From Camellia lanceoleosa (Eukaryota; Streptophyta; Magnoliopsida; Ericales; Theaceae), in assembly GCA_025200525.1 (NCBI GenBank), contig CM045763.1, forward strand, positions 93,229,044 to 93,293,043: 64,000 nucleotides of DNA, given 5' to 3'. Shown here in pieces: positions 10,314-22,720 of this stretch. The first letter of the stretch is position 1, and every line of letters begins with the position of its first letter. The translations under genes were made by a program, and so were the position numbers. Under the pieces are notes generated by a model that saw only the letters and a program-made list of their open reading frames with translations, was not told the origin of the DNA and made no database searches.

Positions 10314-11826
10314 TCAAGGTGGTAAGTCAGATATCAATTTGAGCTTGGAGAGAAGATCAGAAAAGCGGCCTGGAAGATGAGCTTTGGTGAAGAGGTCGTG
10401 ATCGATCGTGAGAGGTAACAAAGAGAAGACGAACATGGCCACTAATAACATGCTGTCGTATGAAGTGGCAATCGATCTCAATATGCTTGGTGCGATCATG
10501 GAAGACATCATTATGAGCAATCTGAATAGCACTTTGACTGTCACAATAAAGATTAGTGGCAGCGGAATGAGAAACACCCATGTCAGAAAGAAGCCAACGA
10601 AGCCACACAAACTCCTGAGTAGTATCTGCAAGAGCACGATACTCAGCCTCGGTACTAGAACGAGCAACAAGGGTTTGCTTCTTGCTACGCCAGGAAATAA
10701 GAGAAGTGCCCAAGAAGAAGCAGAACCCAGTAGTGGAATGACGATCGGTAGGATCCCCCCTTGTCGGCATCGAGAAAAACATGCGTGGAGAGAAGAGTGG
10801 GGAATAGTGAAGACCATGAAACAAAGTTCCTTTGAGATAGCGCAAAAATCTGAACGAGCGGCATAGTGTGGAGGCGAGGAAGCGATCATAAATTGATTGA
10901 CAATGTGAGCAACGACATAAGCAATATCTGGGCGAGTAAGCGTGAGATAGACAAGACTACCAACTAAGCGGCGATATAAAGTTGCATCGACAATAGGGGG
11001 CCGTCAAGAGGTGTAAGAGCAGTCGAGGATCAAGCTGGAGTAATGTGATCTTGTAATCGAAAAGGTTAGCACGAGCCAAAAGATCAGAAGTATACTTGGC
11101 TTGAGTGAGAAAATAACCAGAGGAATCTTGAGAAATTTCCAAGCCAAGGAAGTAGCTAAGTGCACCCAAATCTTTCATCTCAAACTGGCGATGGAGAAAG
11201 CTGTTTGAGACTAGAAATACCTCGTGTCATCTCCGGTGATAATCATATCATCCACATAGAGGAGAAGGAGAATAGTACCCGCTTCGTTTTACGGATAAAC
11301 AAAGGCGAATCATGGGCCTTTGGAAGAAAAACCAAAGTCACGAATGGTAGAAATTTGAACTTGGCAAACCGAGCACGTGGAGCTTGTTTCAAACCATATA
11401 AAGCACGGCGGAGTTTGCAAACCTTGTTTGAAGGAGCAGAAGAACCGGGAGGAGGTTGCATAAAAACTTCCTCGGTGAGATCACCATTGAGAAATGCATT
11501 CTTGACATCCATCGAGAAAGGTGCGATTGGCGGCGGCGACAACGGCAAGTAAGCTGTGGCCCGAAGTAAGAGCGAACAGGAGCAAATGTTTCCTCATAGT
11601 CAATCCCATATTCTTGACTAAATCCGGGCGACAAAGGCGAGCTTTGTAACGCTCAATGGAACCATCGAGAATGAGTTTTGATCTTGTAAACCCATTTGCA
11701 ACTAACGATGCGCTTGCCGGAGGAAGATGAACTACGTCCCAAGTATGAGTTTGATCGACAGCCTGGAGTTCATCAGTCATAGCTTGTTGCCGAAGAGGGC
11801 TAGCAGAAGCTTCTTGATAAGTAGGC
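10314..11826 (-). pseudogene. pol: Copia-1 reverse transcriptase and RNase H, frameshifted
   Basis: RT motifs occur in order on the minus strand but in changing frames: DGSIERYKARL (11660), [17 protein letters not shown] (11610), [12 protein letters not shown] (11510), [11 protein letters not shown] (11400), the YVDD active site at about 11240-11255, and LGALSYFLGLEIS (11170). RNase H follows: GFCFFLGTSLISWRSKKQ (10720), STEAEYRALA, YCDSQSAIQIA, FTKAHLPGRFSDLLSKL, ending near 10314 just before the polypurine tract. At least five one-base frame changes make it non-functional as read. Premature substitutions are few. Confidence 0.88.
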
Positions 11827-13908
11827 TCATGAGAGCAAAAGCGATGGAACCAACAATATAATCACGGAGAAGGAAGGTTGCCTTACGGGTAGAATGGCCT
11901 TCGGTGGAGGAGGAACCTCAATGGAAAGAGGGTCCGGGGGAACCTCCACCGGAGCCGGAGAAGGCGGAGGGCCATCAGCTGACACAGGATCCTCAGGATG
12001 GACGATAGCCGTAGGCGGCTGTGGAAGCATGGGGCCAGAATCTGCATCAAAGTCATCAGAAAACAAATCGATAGAAATATCAGTGAAGACCGGTGAGTGG
12101 GTGGACTGTGGTAGGTGAAACTTGGAAAGAGTAGAGAACATTTTGTGTTCCCAAAAGACCACATGACGAGAAATACGAAGACGCTTGGAGATAGGATCCC
12201 AACAACGATACCCTTTATGTTCGATACCATACCCTAGAAAGCAACAAAGACGAGAACGAGGTTCGAGTTTAGTGTGTTCATGAAATTTGAAGGAGAACAA
12301 AACAAGCGTAACCAAAAACTTTAAGAGTGGTATAATCGGGAGAGAACCATACAAACGCTCGTAAGGAGTTGTGTTAGCTATGAGGGTAGGGACTCGATTG
12401 ATGGTATGGATGGCAGTGAGAGCAGCTTCCCCCCAAAAGTTTTCAGGACAAGAAGAAGAAAGGAGAAGAGCCCGAGTAGTGTCGAGAATATGACGGTGCT
12501 TTCTTTCGGCTCGTCCATTTTGTTGGGAAGTGCCTGCACAAGATCGATGAGGAAGAGTACCATGAGCCTGAAGAAAAGAAAGAAAATCAGAATCCAAGTA
12601 CTCCTTAGCATTATCAGAACGAAAAAGCTTAATAGTACAAGAAAACTGAGTGTGGACCATAGCAGAGAAATCATAGTAAATCTGTTTAAGTTCAGAGCGA
12701 TTTTTGAGAAGAAAAAACCAAGTATAGCGAGAAAAATCATCAACAAAAATCACAAAATATCGAGACCCCCCCATGGTAGGTGTGGGGGAAGGTCCCAAAA
12801 TATCTGAATGCACAAGATCAAAAGGAGCAGTAGAAATAGAATTACTTTTATTAAAAGGTAATGCAGGTTGTTTAGCAATTTGACAAGATAAGCAATCTAC
12901 ATCATCAACACAGACACGACCTAACTGACCACTAGAAACTAAAATTTTTAAACGGCTAAAAGAGACATGTCCTAAGCGACAATGCCAAAGATGAAAAGGA
13001 GACATAGTAGAGGCAGCAGCAACATGAGATGATTTGTGCGGACTGCGAAGGTGGAGAAGCTCGAACAGACGTCCATGCTTACGGCCTATCCCAAGGATCT
13101 GTCTCGTCTGAGGGTCCTGCACCAAACAACCATTAGCAGAAAAAGTAATAGTTAGACCAAGGTGACATAATTGACCAACAGAGATAAGGTTCATTTTAAG
13201 AGAAGGAATATGGTAAGCATCAGAAAGGGTCACAGTGGAAGTAGAGATTTGGCCAATATGACTAACAGGCATATGAGAACCATCAGCAGTGTGTATAGTG
13301 GGAGCAGAAGAGGATGAGGACAAAGAAGAAAATAGAGTGGAGTCAGAAGTCATGTGATTACAGCATGCGGAATCAAAATACCATGAAGAGTTACCTGAGG
13401 TTACTGAAAGAGCAGTAGAAGGAGGAGTACCCGATTTGTTGAGAACCTGGTAGATAAGGGACTCAACATCATCCATAGAGAAAGAAGGAGCAGAAGAACC
13501 CTCAGAGGCAACAGCAGCAGAGCGAGAACCGTGGTTAAATTTGGACTGAGACCCAGAACGAGAAGCCCCTTTCTTAGATGAAGTAGTGGAGGGAGCTCGA
13601 GGACAATGGCTTTGGAGATGGCCCGGAGCAGTCTTATGACAAGTCAAGCATTCGCGAACCTGGCAGTGAACAAGAGAATGAGTGGCTGGCAGGCCTCGGT
13701 TGCGACAATAACTGCATATGAGTGGCTGTGAAGATGAGGAACTTTGAGAAGATGGAGTAGCAAGAACAGAATCCGTGTTGTGAGATCGGAGACTTCCAAA
13801 ACGAGTCTCCTCTGATAGGAGCTCGGTAATGGCTTGCTCTAAAGTGGGCAAAGGCAAACGATGAAGCAAAGAAGCACGCACGGGCTCAAAAGTGCTATGA
13901 AGAGCCAT
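11827..13908 (-). pseudogene. pol: Copia-1 gag C-terminus, protease and integrase
   Basis: A 693-codon open frame. After the cysteine-rich gag end comes the aspartic protease (WYFDSACCNHMTSD, with Ala where DSG or DTG is usual). The integrase follows: a zinc domain with the WHCRLGH start and CLSCQIAK end, and a catalytic core with HSDILG, VDDFSRYTW, RSDNAKEY and QQNGRAERKHR, which supplies the D-D-E residues. It ends in a Pro-rich spacer (near 11900-12030), after which a frameshift separates it from RT. This long intact stretch contrasts with the broken gag and RT. Confidence 0.9.
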
Positions 13909-14427
13909 AAGAAACTGTAATAGTCGCTGATGATTCCGATAAGTAATAAATAGTCAGGCATCATCGTAATGAGCCCATGGAGGTTCGAAGAGCGAGTGGT
14001 CCCCAAAGCGGACATCTGGGATAAAAAGTCATTGAGAGATCAAGATTGTGGCATGTGATGAAGAGTCTGCAATAGTTGATATTGATGAGCATGGCGATTG
14101 GTGCGATAGCTTCTTCAAAAATCCCAAATTGCTTTGGCAGAGAGGCAATGGAGTCATCGTCCAAAGCGTCCAAATTGAAGATTGATGGAAGGAACGAGGT
14201 AGGAACCATGTGATAATTTGATAATTCTTACTTTCCCATTCGTCAAGACGGTCATCGAATGCAGAGTCCGTCTCATCCTCCTTTTTGTTAGGTTTGGAAA
14301 GAGTACCAGTAAGAATCCGCCAAAGACGTTTCCCTTTAATGAAGCTAGAGAGAGCTTGGGCCCAACTAACATAGTTAGACCCATCAAGGATAATAGGAAC
14401 GGATTGGATATTGTCAGTACGATCCAT
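13600..14427 (-). pseudogene. gag: Copia-1 gag
   Basis: The gag reading frame starts at the ATG at 14427 (MDRTDNIQSVPIILDGSNYV), a typical Copia gag opening with the YVSWAQALSSFIKGKRLW motif. It is open to about 14210, where the homology passes to another frame (SINLQFGRFG region), then again near 13960 into the frame at 13908 (HSTFEPVRASLLHRLPLPTL). A cysteine-rich zinc-knuckle-like segment (CLTCHKTAPGHLQSHC) lies near 13630. Gag forms the virus-like particle. At least two single-base frame changes break it. Confidence 0.8.
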
Positions 14428-14992
14428 AAATGCCAAAACAGAGGTCACCAATAGATTCAGAAGCCAAAAAAACCTTAGGAACAAGGAGGGGCGTCGACCT
14501 TTGTCTTTGTGGTGATGTCGTGACTAGCCAGCTGAGGTGACGTCGGCGCCGTTGAATAAGTGGCGTCGGCCGCTAAACCAAATAAGGAACACGGTGAGAA
14601 GCGGAAGGAAATAAGGGAGATCGGCAGGCAGAAGCCGATGGGCGATCTGAAGCCGATGGGCGTCTGGCGAAGTCAAACGAGCCGATCGGCGATCTGAAGC
14701 CGGCGAAGCCGAGGCCGATGCGTGGTGCCGAGCCGAGGCGGCGAGTGGAAGTGAACAATCTGCGCGCGCGTGTCGAGAGTAGAACTGACTGGCGCCAATC
14801 TGTGGCGCGTGGTAGCGTTAATGTCCTATGGAGGTGATTCTGGTGGCGTTTGCTTCCTCTTGAAGAGACGAAGAGTTTGATGTAGTCCAATCGTTGAAAC
14901 AGATAGGAACTAGATATGCAGAAGCCAGCAGAAACCGATCTGGGACAGAACCAGAAAAATGAGACTAGGGGAAAACCTAGGCTCTGATACCA

Positions 14993-15188
14993 TGTTATGA
15001 AAAATAGAGAAAGAAGAGAAAAGAACAACTCTATATATAATTGAATGAATAATACAATAGGAGAAGCCTCTATATATAGGCAGAAAAGAAACCTAGCCAG
15101 GTAAGGAGATAGAGATTGAGAGAGATACAAATACATAGAGATTGAGAGAGATACAAATACAAATAAATCAGATAATATACAGCTAACA
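14993..15188 (-). repeat. Copia-1 5' LTR
   Basis: 196 bp, the promoter-bearing LTR in element orientation, followed directly by the tRNA primer-binding site at 14992-14981 and flanked by the ACTAA duplication on its outer side. Confidence 0.93.
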
Positions 15189-16225
15189 ACTAAGAAAACA
15201 AAAAAAAATTATACAAGTGTACTCTTAATTACCTAGCGAATTTATACCCAAATTAAATCGAGCCCAATGTGCATTTTCCATCACCGTCTTCACCTCGGAA
15301 TTGTCTTGTTCGACGTTGAATCCATAACGCCGATGTTGAATCCACGACGATGAATTACTCTGGAATCCACCAACGCTTTAGGCCTAAATTTCACGAAATT
15401 CACTGAAGAACAACTCTCTCTTTTGTGAATAAAACAAAATAAACAAACCTCTTTGATATAATCCACTCAATTCATGATATAAACCTTCACAGATATTAAA
15501 GGAAATAAATAAAGAAGTTCCAGAAGAAAACTCTAATACCCAATAAGAAGATTTGAAAGTCGTACCTTAGAAACTGAATTAATCACAGATTTATAGAAAA
15601 CATAATCGCGATCTTCACTCGAGGGCCAGAATGGCTGCTCGAGCAGACTGACTAAAACGCGTATTTCAGAATAAGGATCTACGCTCGAGTTCAGGAAAGG
15701 CCGCTCGGGCGTAAAAATACAACTCCCAATACTTTTACAGGCGAGTGAAACTTCTGAAAGAATTGCAGCTTCGTTCGATACAAAACGATCGAACAATTTT
15801 GATTGTAATTTTTCTTTTTGCTTCGGGGGCGCTACCCCCTGGACCCTCGTGAGCTAATCGGGCAGCTCGAGTCCCAACATAGTCAGCGAAGTGGCAAACA
15901 TGATAGATTAAGATCACAAACTCCTCTACATAGGCGCTATTTGAGTTGGATTCACATCTAAATACTCATAGCCTTATTAAAATAAAAGATCAAATAAAAT
16001 GAATCTTTGGGGACCCCATGGTGACTCAAAGACCCCCAAAGACACTTGGGGCTCTGTGATTGGCCAACAGATAAAAAAAAAAAAAAAAAAAAAAATTCCA
16101 GCCAATAGGAGAACACTGGGGGTCACTGGGGATGGGAAAAACTGGGGGCACAAATCATTTTTGAAATAAAATTACAACTAAAATGAGTTTTATCAGACGG
16201 GATTGACAATTACAAAAACCTGACA

Positions 16226-17733
16226 ATACTTTACCTCCTTTATACTTGGCCCCTTCTTCATTTTCGCTCGTAAAGTTGTTGTTTTTTTTTTTTTTTTTTT
16301 TTAGCCATTCATGTTTTAAGTTTTTTCCACTTTATTTCTGAAGTTAATTTCTATAAAAATTAGAAAAAAAATGTTACAATAATTGTCATGTAACATAAAA
16401 AAATATATTATTATATTAGAATTTAAATTTATGTGAAAGGTATGAGTTATATATAATAAAATATTTTTATACTGCTTGACTGTTAATGTGTCATTTTCTG
16501 TCTAACTTCTAATAAAAATTAGCTTTTGGAATAAAGTGGAAAAAACTTGTAACAGAAAGGGGCAGAGTGAGAAAAAAATAAACTTTAATGGTCAAAGTGG
16601 AAAAGTGACTAAATATAAAGGAGGCAAACTGTAATTTATCCAAATAATAATAATAATAATCAACCACTTTAGACCAAATTGAGAAAATAATTTGAGACAT
16701 TTATTCTTTTCTTTTCTTTTGTGTGTGTGTCTTTTTAAGTTGCTTCATTGGTCACTCTAAATAGCCAAATTTTAATTTTAATTTGACTTTTAACATCTAA
16801 AACATGATAGTAGAGGTGAAAATATCATAAGTATAGGACTAAAACAAATTTATGGTTCAAAACAAAAGAGAATTGTTGCAAACCCATGCCTCATACAAAT
16901 TAGGGAATAACAATGAATGAGGTTTGTAGTCTTGTGAAAAATTGAGGATGCAAAGAATTTAGTCCTACATTGTGGAGAATGTGGCCTCTTATTTATTGCA
17001 TGGTGTGTGGGTACATGACAAAATATAACGGCAATAATGAATGAAGTGGAAATATCTGTTCACATTTTCTCTATTTTTTTTTCTCTCTCCAAATTCTCTC
17101 TCCACTGTATGATGCATAGCGTGTGGTTAAGGATAATTTGAAACGAAAAAAACAAATAAATAAATAAATTTTGGAACAAAGGCTCTCGTGCCACATTGAA
17201 TGCAGTAGAAACAATTCCCCCCCCCCCCCCCCCCTCTCCATTTGCTATTCTAAATCCTTTCTCCACCAATTGACATGCCAAAATAATCATTTTTAAATTA
17301 GAAATTAGTATATCGTGGGGTTAGGAAAGAATTAGAAATAGTAGGAGGATAGAAAAAAGTGAGAACAAAAAATTTCATGTGACAATGAGTGAGATTTGTA
17401 GAAAAAACATATCAAAACAACTTGTGTTTTGAAAAATTAAGGATGAAGAAGTTAGCAATGAGGGGTTAGGTGTTGAAGAATGTGCGGATGACAAAGCTAA
17501 TGATAAAAAATTTGCATGCCATTGCCATTCAAACTTTTTTATCCAATTAGAAATTAAAGTATAAATATTTTATTAAATTTGGCTCAATGTTTAGGTGGAA
17601 ATGTGGGAAATTAGTTTAACTAGAGGTGGTTATAGAGAGGGGGTAAAGATAATTTGTCTAAAAGTTAAGTTTTTTGTTCCAAAAACTTAAAATATTTGTA
17701 ATGTTGTAAACTTAAAATATTTGTAATTGAAGT
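16226..17733. other. AT-rich interval without a gene
   Basis: Noncoding and low in complexity. It holds T runs (about 16279-16302), C19 at 17217-17235 and the tail of the insertion next to arm B. No credible exon was seen. Confidence 0.6.
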
Positions 17734-18205
17734 AGCTAACCCTCCTTGACTAGCATGATATTATCCGCTTTGGAGTTAGACAAAAACCAACAGTTAACCC
17801 CTTACAACTTTAAAAGGCCGGTGCCAAATGAAATAGTTAACTCTCCCCGCTTTGCACGATATTGTTCGTTCTGAAGTTAGGCAAAAACTAGCAATTAACC
17901 CTCACGACTTTAAAAGGCCTCATATATATAAGAGAGTTAGTTAGTCCACTTATGTAGTGGAGTTGTGATGGAGTTAGTTAGTCTACTTATATAGTGGAGC
18001 TGTGATTTCTCACAGAGAGCCTGAGCATGGAGTTTCCACAGACGGTGCCAAATGAATCAGCTAACCCTTCCTGACTAGCATGATATTGTCTGCTTTAAAG
18101 TTAGGTGAAAACTAGCAACTAATCTCTCACGACTTTAAAAAGCCTCATACTAGTCTAAGGAAGTTAGTCCACTTATGTAGTGGAGTTATGATCTCTCACA
18201 GAGCC
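17734..18205. repeat. three-copy diverged tandem repeat
   Basis: Three related units begin at about 17734, 17838 and 18059. Each has a TAACCCTCC/TTCC start, CATGATATT or CACGATATT, an AAAACTAGCAA-like core and GACTTTAAAAGGCC. The second and third also share TAGTCCACTTATGTAGTGGAG and TCTCACAGAG. No protein is encoded. Confidence 0.65.
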
Positions 18206-18751
18206 ATATGGGATAGTGCACGAGATTACATTTTTGGATCTATTGGTACTTCATCCAATTTTTTATTTATTTATTTATATATAATTAGTATAGTAAATAG
18301 AAATATGAATATTTTTAATTTGACTAATCAAATGGCCGTTGATAGAATAGAGTGAAAAAGAAAGATTCATGTAACCAATCCTATTTGATAGGACTTAAGA
18401 CCTACTCTGATTTGGTTTGGTTATATAATTAAATGAGTCAAAATATGTCAGCCCCTCTCCAGCCACCAATGGCGCCAACCCCTTTCCATCACCGTCAACT
18501 TGTTTCCCACCTCTCACTGCCGTCTCCACCACCCTCCTCCATCCAATATTTCCTACTTCAAAATCACTCACAATCACACTATTCGTAGCTTTCCCTCTAT
18601 CACAGCGTTGTTCAAAACTTATACCAAATCCCAGTGACAGGTTGGTCCATCCACCAAAAGAATGTGATTAATCTGCTCTTTTGTCCCTTTGTTTATTGTC
18701 AACATAAAATTTCTCATTCATGGACTCACACTCTCTGTGTATCAGATTTAC
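18206..18751. other. AT-rich interval, no gene called
   Basis: Includes a CACC-rich stretch near 18450-18550 without a consistent frame or splice sites. Confidence 0.5.
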
Positions 18752-19645
18752 TGAGAGGGTAATTTATATATGAATTGGGCCGAGCTAGGATAGCGGGCCG
18801 TGATAAAGAGGCTTAGAAGATGGGCCGCGGACAAGTGGTAGTCCGGTCCAAAAATGAGAAGCTTGCCGCCAGGTTGAGTAAAAAGGTTAGTTCAATCACC
18901 GCTATTGGGTTAGCTCGGTCCAGAGTATGATTATGTCATCAGACGAGATAGAAGAAGTTAGCTCGGTCACACTGTTCGGAGCCGAGATTTGGCGCCCTTA
19001 CATGGTAAATTTAGCTCCGGTTAGCCCGGTCCAAACTTGTTACGGTTAGCTTGGTCCCGTCTGAAGAAACCAAGATACGAGTTGACGAAAGAACCGAACT
19101 AACTGGAGTTCGGTCGTTTCTGCCTGTCTAGTATGGCAACGTTATCTCGGTTGTATGGTAGTCCTACCGAGGTAAAACCATCTCATTTGATTTAAGCAGT
19201 GAGGGGGTGTAGAAGGATAAGCATTATCTTTCAAGAGTATGAATCTTAGGAGGACTCTGCATTAAGGAGTAAAAATCCTACTAGGATTGTGCCACACGGA
19301 ACCTATAAAAGTTCACAAACATCACCTATGGAGAGGTAACGCAACTTTGATTACCAAATACACAGAGCTTTTGTCTATTTATCTAGTTTGCTGACTTAGG
19401 CATCGGAGATATTTCCGGCACACACCCACCGGCTATCTCACGTTTGTATTTTCAAGTAGTAGAGCGACGTCGTACGGAGGAGTGCAGACTTGATCAACAA
19501 GATTATACGAGAATGTTTATTTCTTTCCCGTACATTTACTATATATTCTTGCTTTGGATGATTGTTATTATTCGAATGGTGAATTATTTTGCGAAATTAT
19601 TGAATCCTATCGGATTGTAAAGCCTAAGAATCACGTTATTTAACA
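18752..19645 (+). mobile_element. probable solo LTR (Gypsy-like)
   Basis: GC-richer block starting TGAGAGGGTAATTT and ending CACGTTATTTAACA. It contains repeated TTAGCTCGGTCC/TTAGCCCGGTCC motifs, a TATA box (ACCTATAAAAG at 19301-19311) and downstream the GACTTAGGCATCGGAGAT motif often found in the R region of plant Gypsy LTRs. No internal domain and no second copy lie in the window. No 5-bp target duplication was found at these edges, so they are approximate. Confidence 0.5.
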
Positions 19646-19719
19646 TAATATAATATATCACTTTATGTATATATAGTATTTAAAATAAAATAAATATTAA
19701 TATAATTAAATTATATATA

Positions 19720-20035
19720 GGATAAATTATAAATACACCCCTGAGGTTTGCTTAAAATACAAATTTTCTCCTATGGTTTTGAAAATTACATCCCGCCCCT
19801 TGAAATTTCTAATTTCATAACAAACAATCCATTTTATTAATAAATCATTAACTCAATTAACTATTTTTAATAATATCATAAATTTATTTCAATTAATATT
19901 TCAGGTAATTTTATTATTTTATTCAAGAACAGTTAAGAATTTTATTTTTTTAATAATGAGTTATTTGTAATTTTTCAAACTATAGAGCAATTTACATTTT
20001 AAACAAATCTCAAAGAGTATATTTATAATTTACCC
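19720..20035. mobile_element. MITE with long terminal inverted repeats
   Basis: The left end GGATAAATTATAAATACACC with CTGAGGTTTGCTTAAAATAC matches the reverse complement of the right end (GGGTAAATTATAAATATACT, GAGATTTGTTTAAAATGTAA). The terminal repeats are about 75 bp around an AT-rich core. This is the common GGGTAAATTA-type MULE-derived MITE of plants. The flanks TATATA and ATATA may be remnants of the target duplication. Confidence 0.7.
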
Positions 20036-21353
20036 ATATACAGTGTTTTTAAAAGCTTAAGGCACACCAAGGCACTAAAGGTCTCTTGGAACCTACGCGC
20101 AAGGTGCAAGGCAAGACGCGGGCTTTATTGAAGTAAGACGCACAGTCTTGGTAAAAAATAAATAAATTAACATAAACTAATGATTTATACTAGTACTAAG
20201 ACAATTAAAAAAAAACAATTAACCAAGGCAAATTATAGAATAATTCTCAAAATTATGAAAGTGCAAATTACATAGTATTTCACATTCAACAAAAGCCAAA
20301 AAATAAATAAACAAACAAACATAAACACTAGGGATGCTCGCTGTTCGATTGCGGTCAGAGAACCTCCAATCCACCATTTGTCTGCCGGATTAGCGGATGC
20401 GAATTGAGCAGATTGACGGATGGATGCGAATCGGTTTGGCAGTTTAAATTTTTACAAATTTTGAACATAATACAACTTGTGAACATTGTTTTTTTTGAGA
20501 TTATTTCATTTTTAACCCTATATTTTGTCACGATTTTCAATGACTACCCAGACTACTCTTATTTTGACGCGTACCCCTAAACTATTTAAGTTATTATCAA
20601 TTTTTCCCCTGCCGTTAGATTGAAACGGAAAAAGTTTAAAAAATTACATTTTGGTCTCAAATTTCAAATGAAAGATGTAAACCCACCATTTCCTACCAGC
20701 AAACCACCACCAGAAACCACCACTTCAAGCACTTCTATCTCCTTCGTCATAACTCTGTTTTCGCCTCATTTTTATGTCGTTGGATTCAACTCAAGGTCTA
20801 GTTTTCGTATCACATCTCACACGTCTCGTTCTTCCTCTTTTTGCATGCTATCGGAGCTCCGAAAGTTGATTAAAAAGAAAAACTTTTCTTCTCGTTTTTG
20901 ACTTTTCTTCAAGTCATCTTTCGAACTTCATATCTTTTTCGATTCCTAACGGTTCTACTTTATTCTTTCGCCATTCTCTTCACCTCACTTCCTACTTCGC
21001 CCTACACTACCTCGCTTTCTCACTTCTTCGTGTAATAGGCGGTTTTGGTATACCGAAAGTTATCTGAAAACTAATTTCAAAACATTCATCTTTTGTTTCT
21101 TTCTTCTCCATCTTCCTCATTCTTTTTCTTCTTCTTCACTTATAACATGATGCGGAACATGGTTCTACGTGGTAATGGAACTGGTGATAGTGGTGGTGGC
21201 GGTCCGGCGATAGCAGTGGGTTTGGTGTTATAAGTTGGTGGTGGTGGTAATGGAGTTCGGTGGCAGTGAAGTTGGTAGTTCGGGTGGTGATGTTGGTGAA
21301 GTTGATGGTTGAGATTGCATATGCCCTGAAGAATTAAGATCACTTTCAACAAT
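20036..21353. other. repeat-rich interval without a convincing gene
   Basis: It has a GC-rich scrap resembling a dispersed repeat near 20050-20150 (AAGGCACACCAAGGCACT, CAAGGCAAGACGCGGG), a half-MITE-like segment near 20500-20600 and CACC/GGTGGTGG low-complexity tracts at 20700-20740 and 21180-21290. ORFs here are low-complexity or unsupported. Confidence 0.5.
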
Positions 21354-21540
21354 GTCATTCGAGCACTTTGTGTCGTAGGAAAAGTGGAGAAGGCATTGTC
21401 GGTATTAGTCCTCATACGTCAAGGAAGTTCAGTCCCACAAAGATTTCTTTCAACATTTTGATTACTGAGTTCAATCGACAAGGCACGCGGTTGAGTGCTT
21501 ATAATGTGTATGGTGCTGCATTGAAAATAGGTGTAATTTC
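21354..21540 (+). pseudogene. pentatricopeptide-repeat (PPR) gene fragment
   Basis: Two overlapping frames give PPR-like helices: VIRALCVVGKVEKALSVLVL in one, then ISFNILITEFNRQGTRLSAY and NVYGAALKIGVI in another. Pattern and spacing fit the A and B helices of consecutive PPR motifs near the C-terminus of an organellar RNA-binding PPR protein. The frame changes once near 21435, and nothing PPR-like is seen on either side, so this is an isolated relic of roughly 60 codons. It could have been carried by a mobile element. Confidence 0.55.
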
Positions 21541-22674
21541 AGAGAGAGAGGCTAAAGGATATTCAACTGAGAAAAAAACTCTTATTTGACATGTTTAAAT
21601 TCATATCATGATAGAGCAGCCATAGCAAATGGAGAAATTAATAGGTGCTCATTAATTTGTAATTCAACATCAATAGCTATAACAAAAAAACCTTTATTCT
21701 AATACAAAATCAACTATTTGCTATGGGATTTTTTTTAACTATACAAATTTCTTTTGTTCTTGGCAAAACAGTTGAGGTTTGCATCTCATTTACAATCCAA
21801 GTCTGAATGGGTAAAGTGTTCCATTCAAATGGACTAAGAAAATTCTAGTAGGAACGATGATATGCATGTATATAATTGAATAAGAAAAAGAAGATCACTA
21901 CTTGAACCACCAACTTTACCGCCACCCAACTCCATTATCGCCACCACCACCATGACCAGGCATAATACTTTTGGTTGGTATTGGCTGCTCAACTTTTGGA
22001 GCACATTTTATTGCACAACTTTTGACTCTTGATAATACTCCTTTCAGGGAATATAATAGTCACTCTACCCTTGAATTGGACTTTTTGCCAAATCATGCCT
22101 TGAGATTGTTAGATTTCTTCTCAGTTTCTCATTTTTTCTATTTCGATATGACTATATCATTCCTTTGGGTTCTTCCAAAACTAATGGCCCCAAAAATAAT
22201 GGCTAAAAGATTATTTGATCAAACAATGTGGCTGAAGGCATAATTGAATTGAAGGATTGATAAAGATGTATCGAGGACTTAACAATTGTTGCCTAAGGAA
22301 CAATTGGGTTGGTGCCCGGGGCAATTTTTCTTTGGCCTTTTGTGAGTTTGCAGCTTACTTTGCATCTTTTTGGATAGTCCTTAGTTGGTTCCTTGTTCTG
22401 TACCAAAACCCTTGGGTAAATCACTATGTCAATGGCCATTCTAATTCCTTGTTTTTAATCTAGAGTAGAAACTAGTCAATGGCCAAATGGTATTTTCTCT
22501 TGAAGTGACCATATACAAACAAAAAATTCATATAAATGCGATTCAATAGTGTAACTTTTCACTTTAAAATAAAACACTTATAAAGATAGTTTATATTTGT
22601 AATAATGTCACTACCACATCATTAAAAACTAAAATGGCATAAGGGATGAAAAATATACTCTTTATTTTCACTCT

Positions 22675-22720
<46 letters not shown>

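Larger units (their letters stand above)
10105..15188 (-). mobile_element. complete Ty1/Copia retrotransposon (Copia-1)
   Basis: A 5,084-bp element on the minus strand with two 196-bp LTRs (10105-10300 and 14993-15188) that begin TGTTATGAAAAATAG and end CAGCTAACA on the plus strand. The LTRs differ at one position. The target duplication is ACTAA at 10100-10104 and 15189-15193. The primer-binding site TGGTATCAGAGC (complement of initiator-Met tRNA) abuts the 5' LTR at 14992-14981. The polypurine tract (CTTGAGGGGGGG on the minus strand) abuts the 3' LTR at 10301. The gene order gag, protease, integrase, RT, RNase H is that of Copia. It interrupts arm B, so it inserted later. The LTR identity indicates a young insertion, yet the coding region is broken by several frameshifts. 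Confidence 0.95.
9905..16225 (-). mobile_element. LTR-like repeat, arm B, interrupted by Copia-1
   Basis: Read on the minus strand, this starts TGTCAGGTTTTTGTAATTG at 16225 and runs to about 15194, then resumes at 10104 and ends about 9905. Copia-1 (10105-15188 plus its target duplication) fills the gap. It matches arm A, including GGGATTGACAATTAC against GGCAATCCCG, GAACAACTCTCTCTTTTG against its complement, and TTAACGTGGAAAAATCACAA against the U5-like motif of arm A. About 150 bp at 16000-16155 (rich in GGGGACCCC and CTGGGGGTCACTGGGG) is absent from arm A and is a later insertion. Confidence 0.5.

Noticed and set aside
10408..11552. Plus-strand ORFs over Copia-1
   Set aside because: They are antisense shadows of the RT/RNase H frames, which carry clear motifs on the minus strand.
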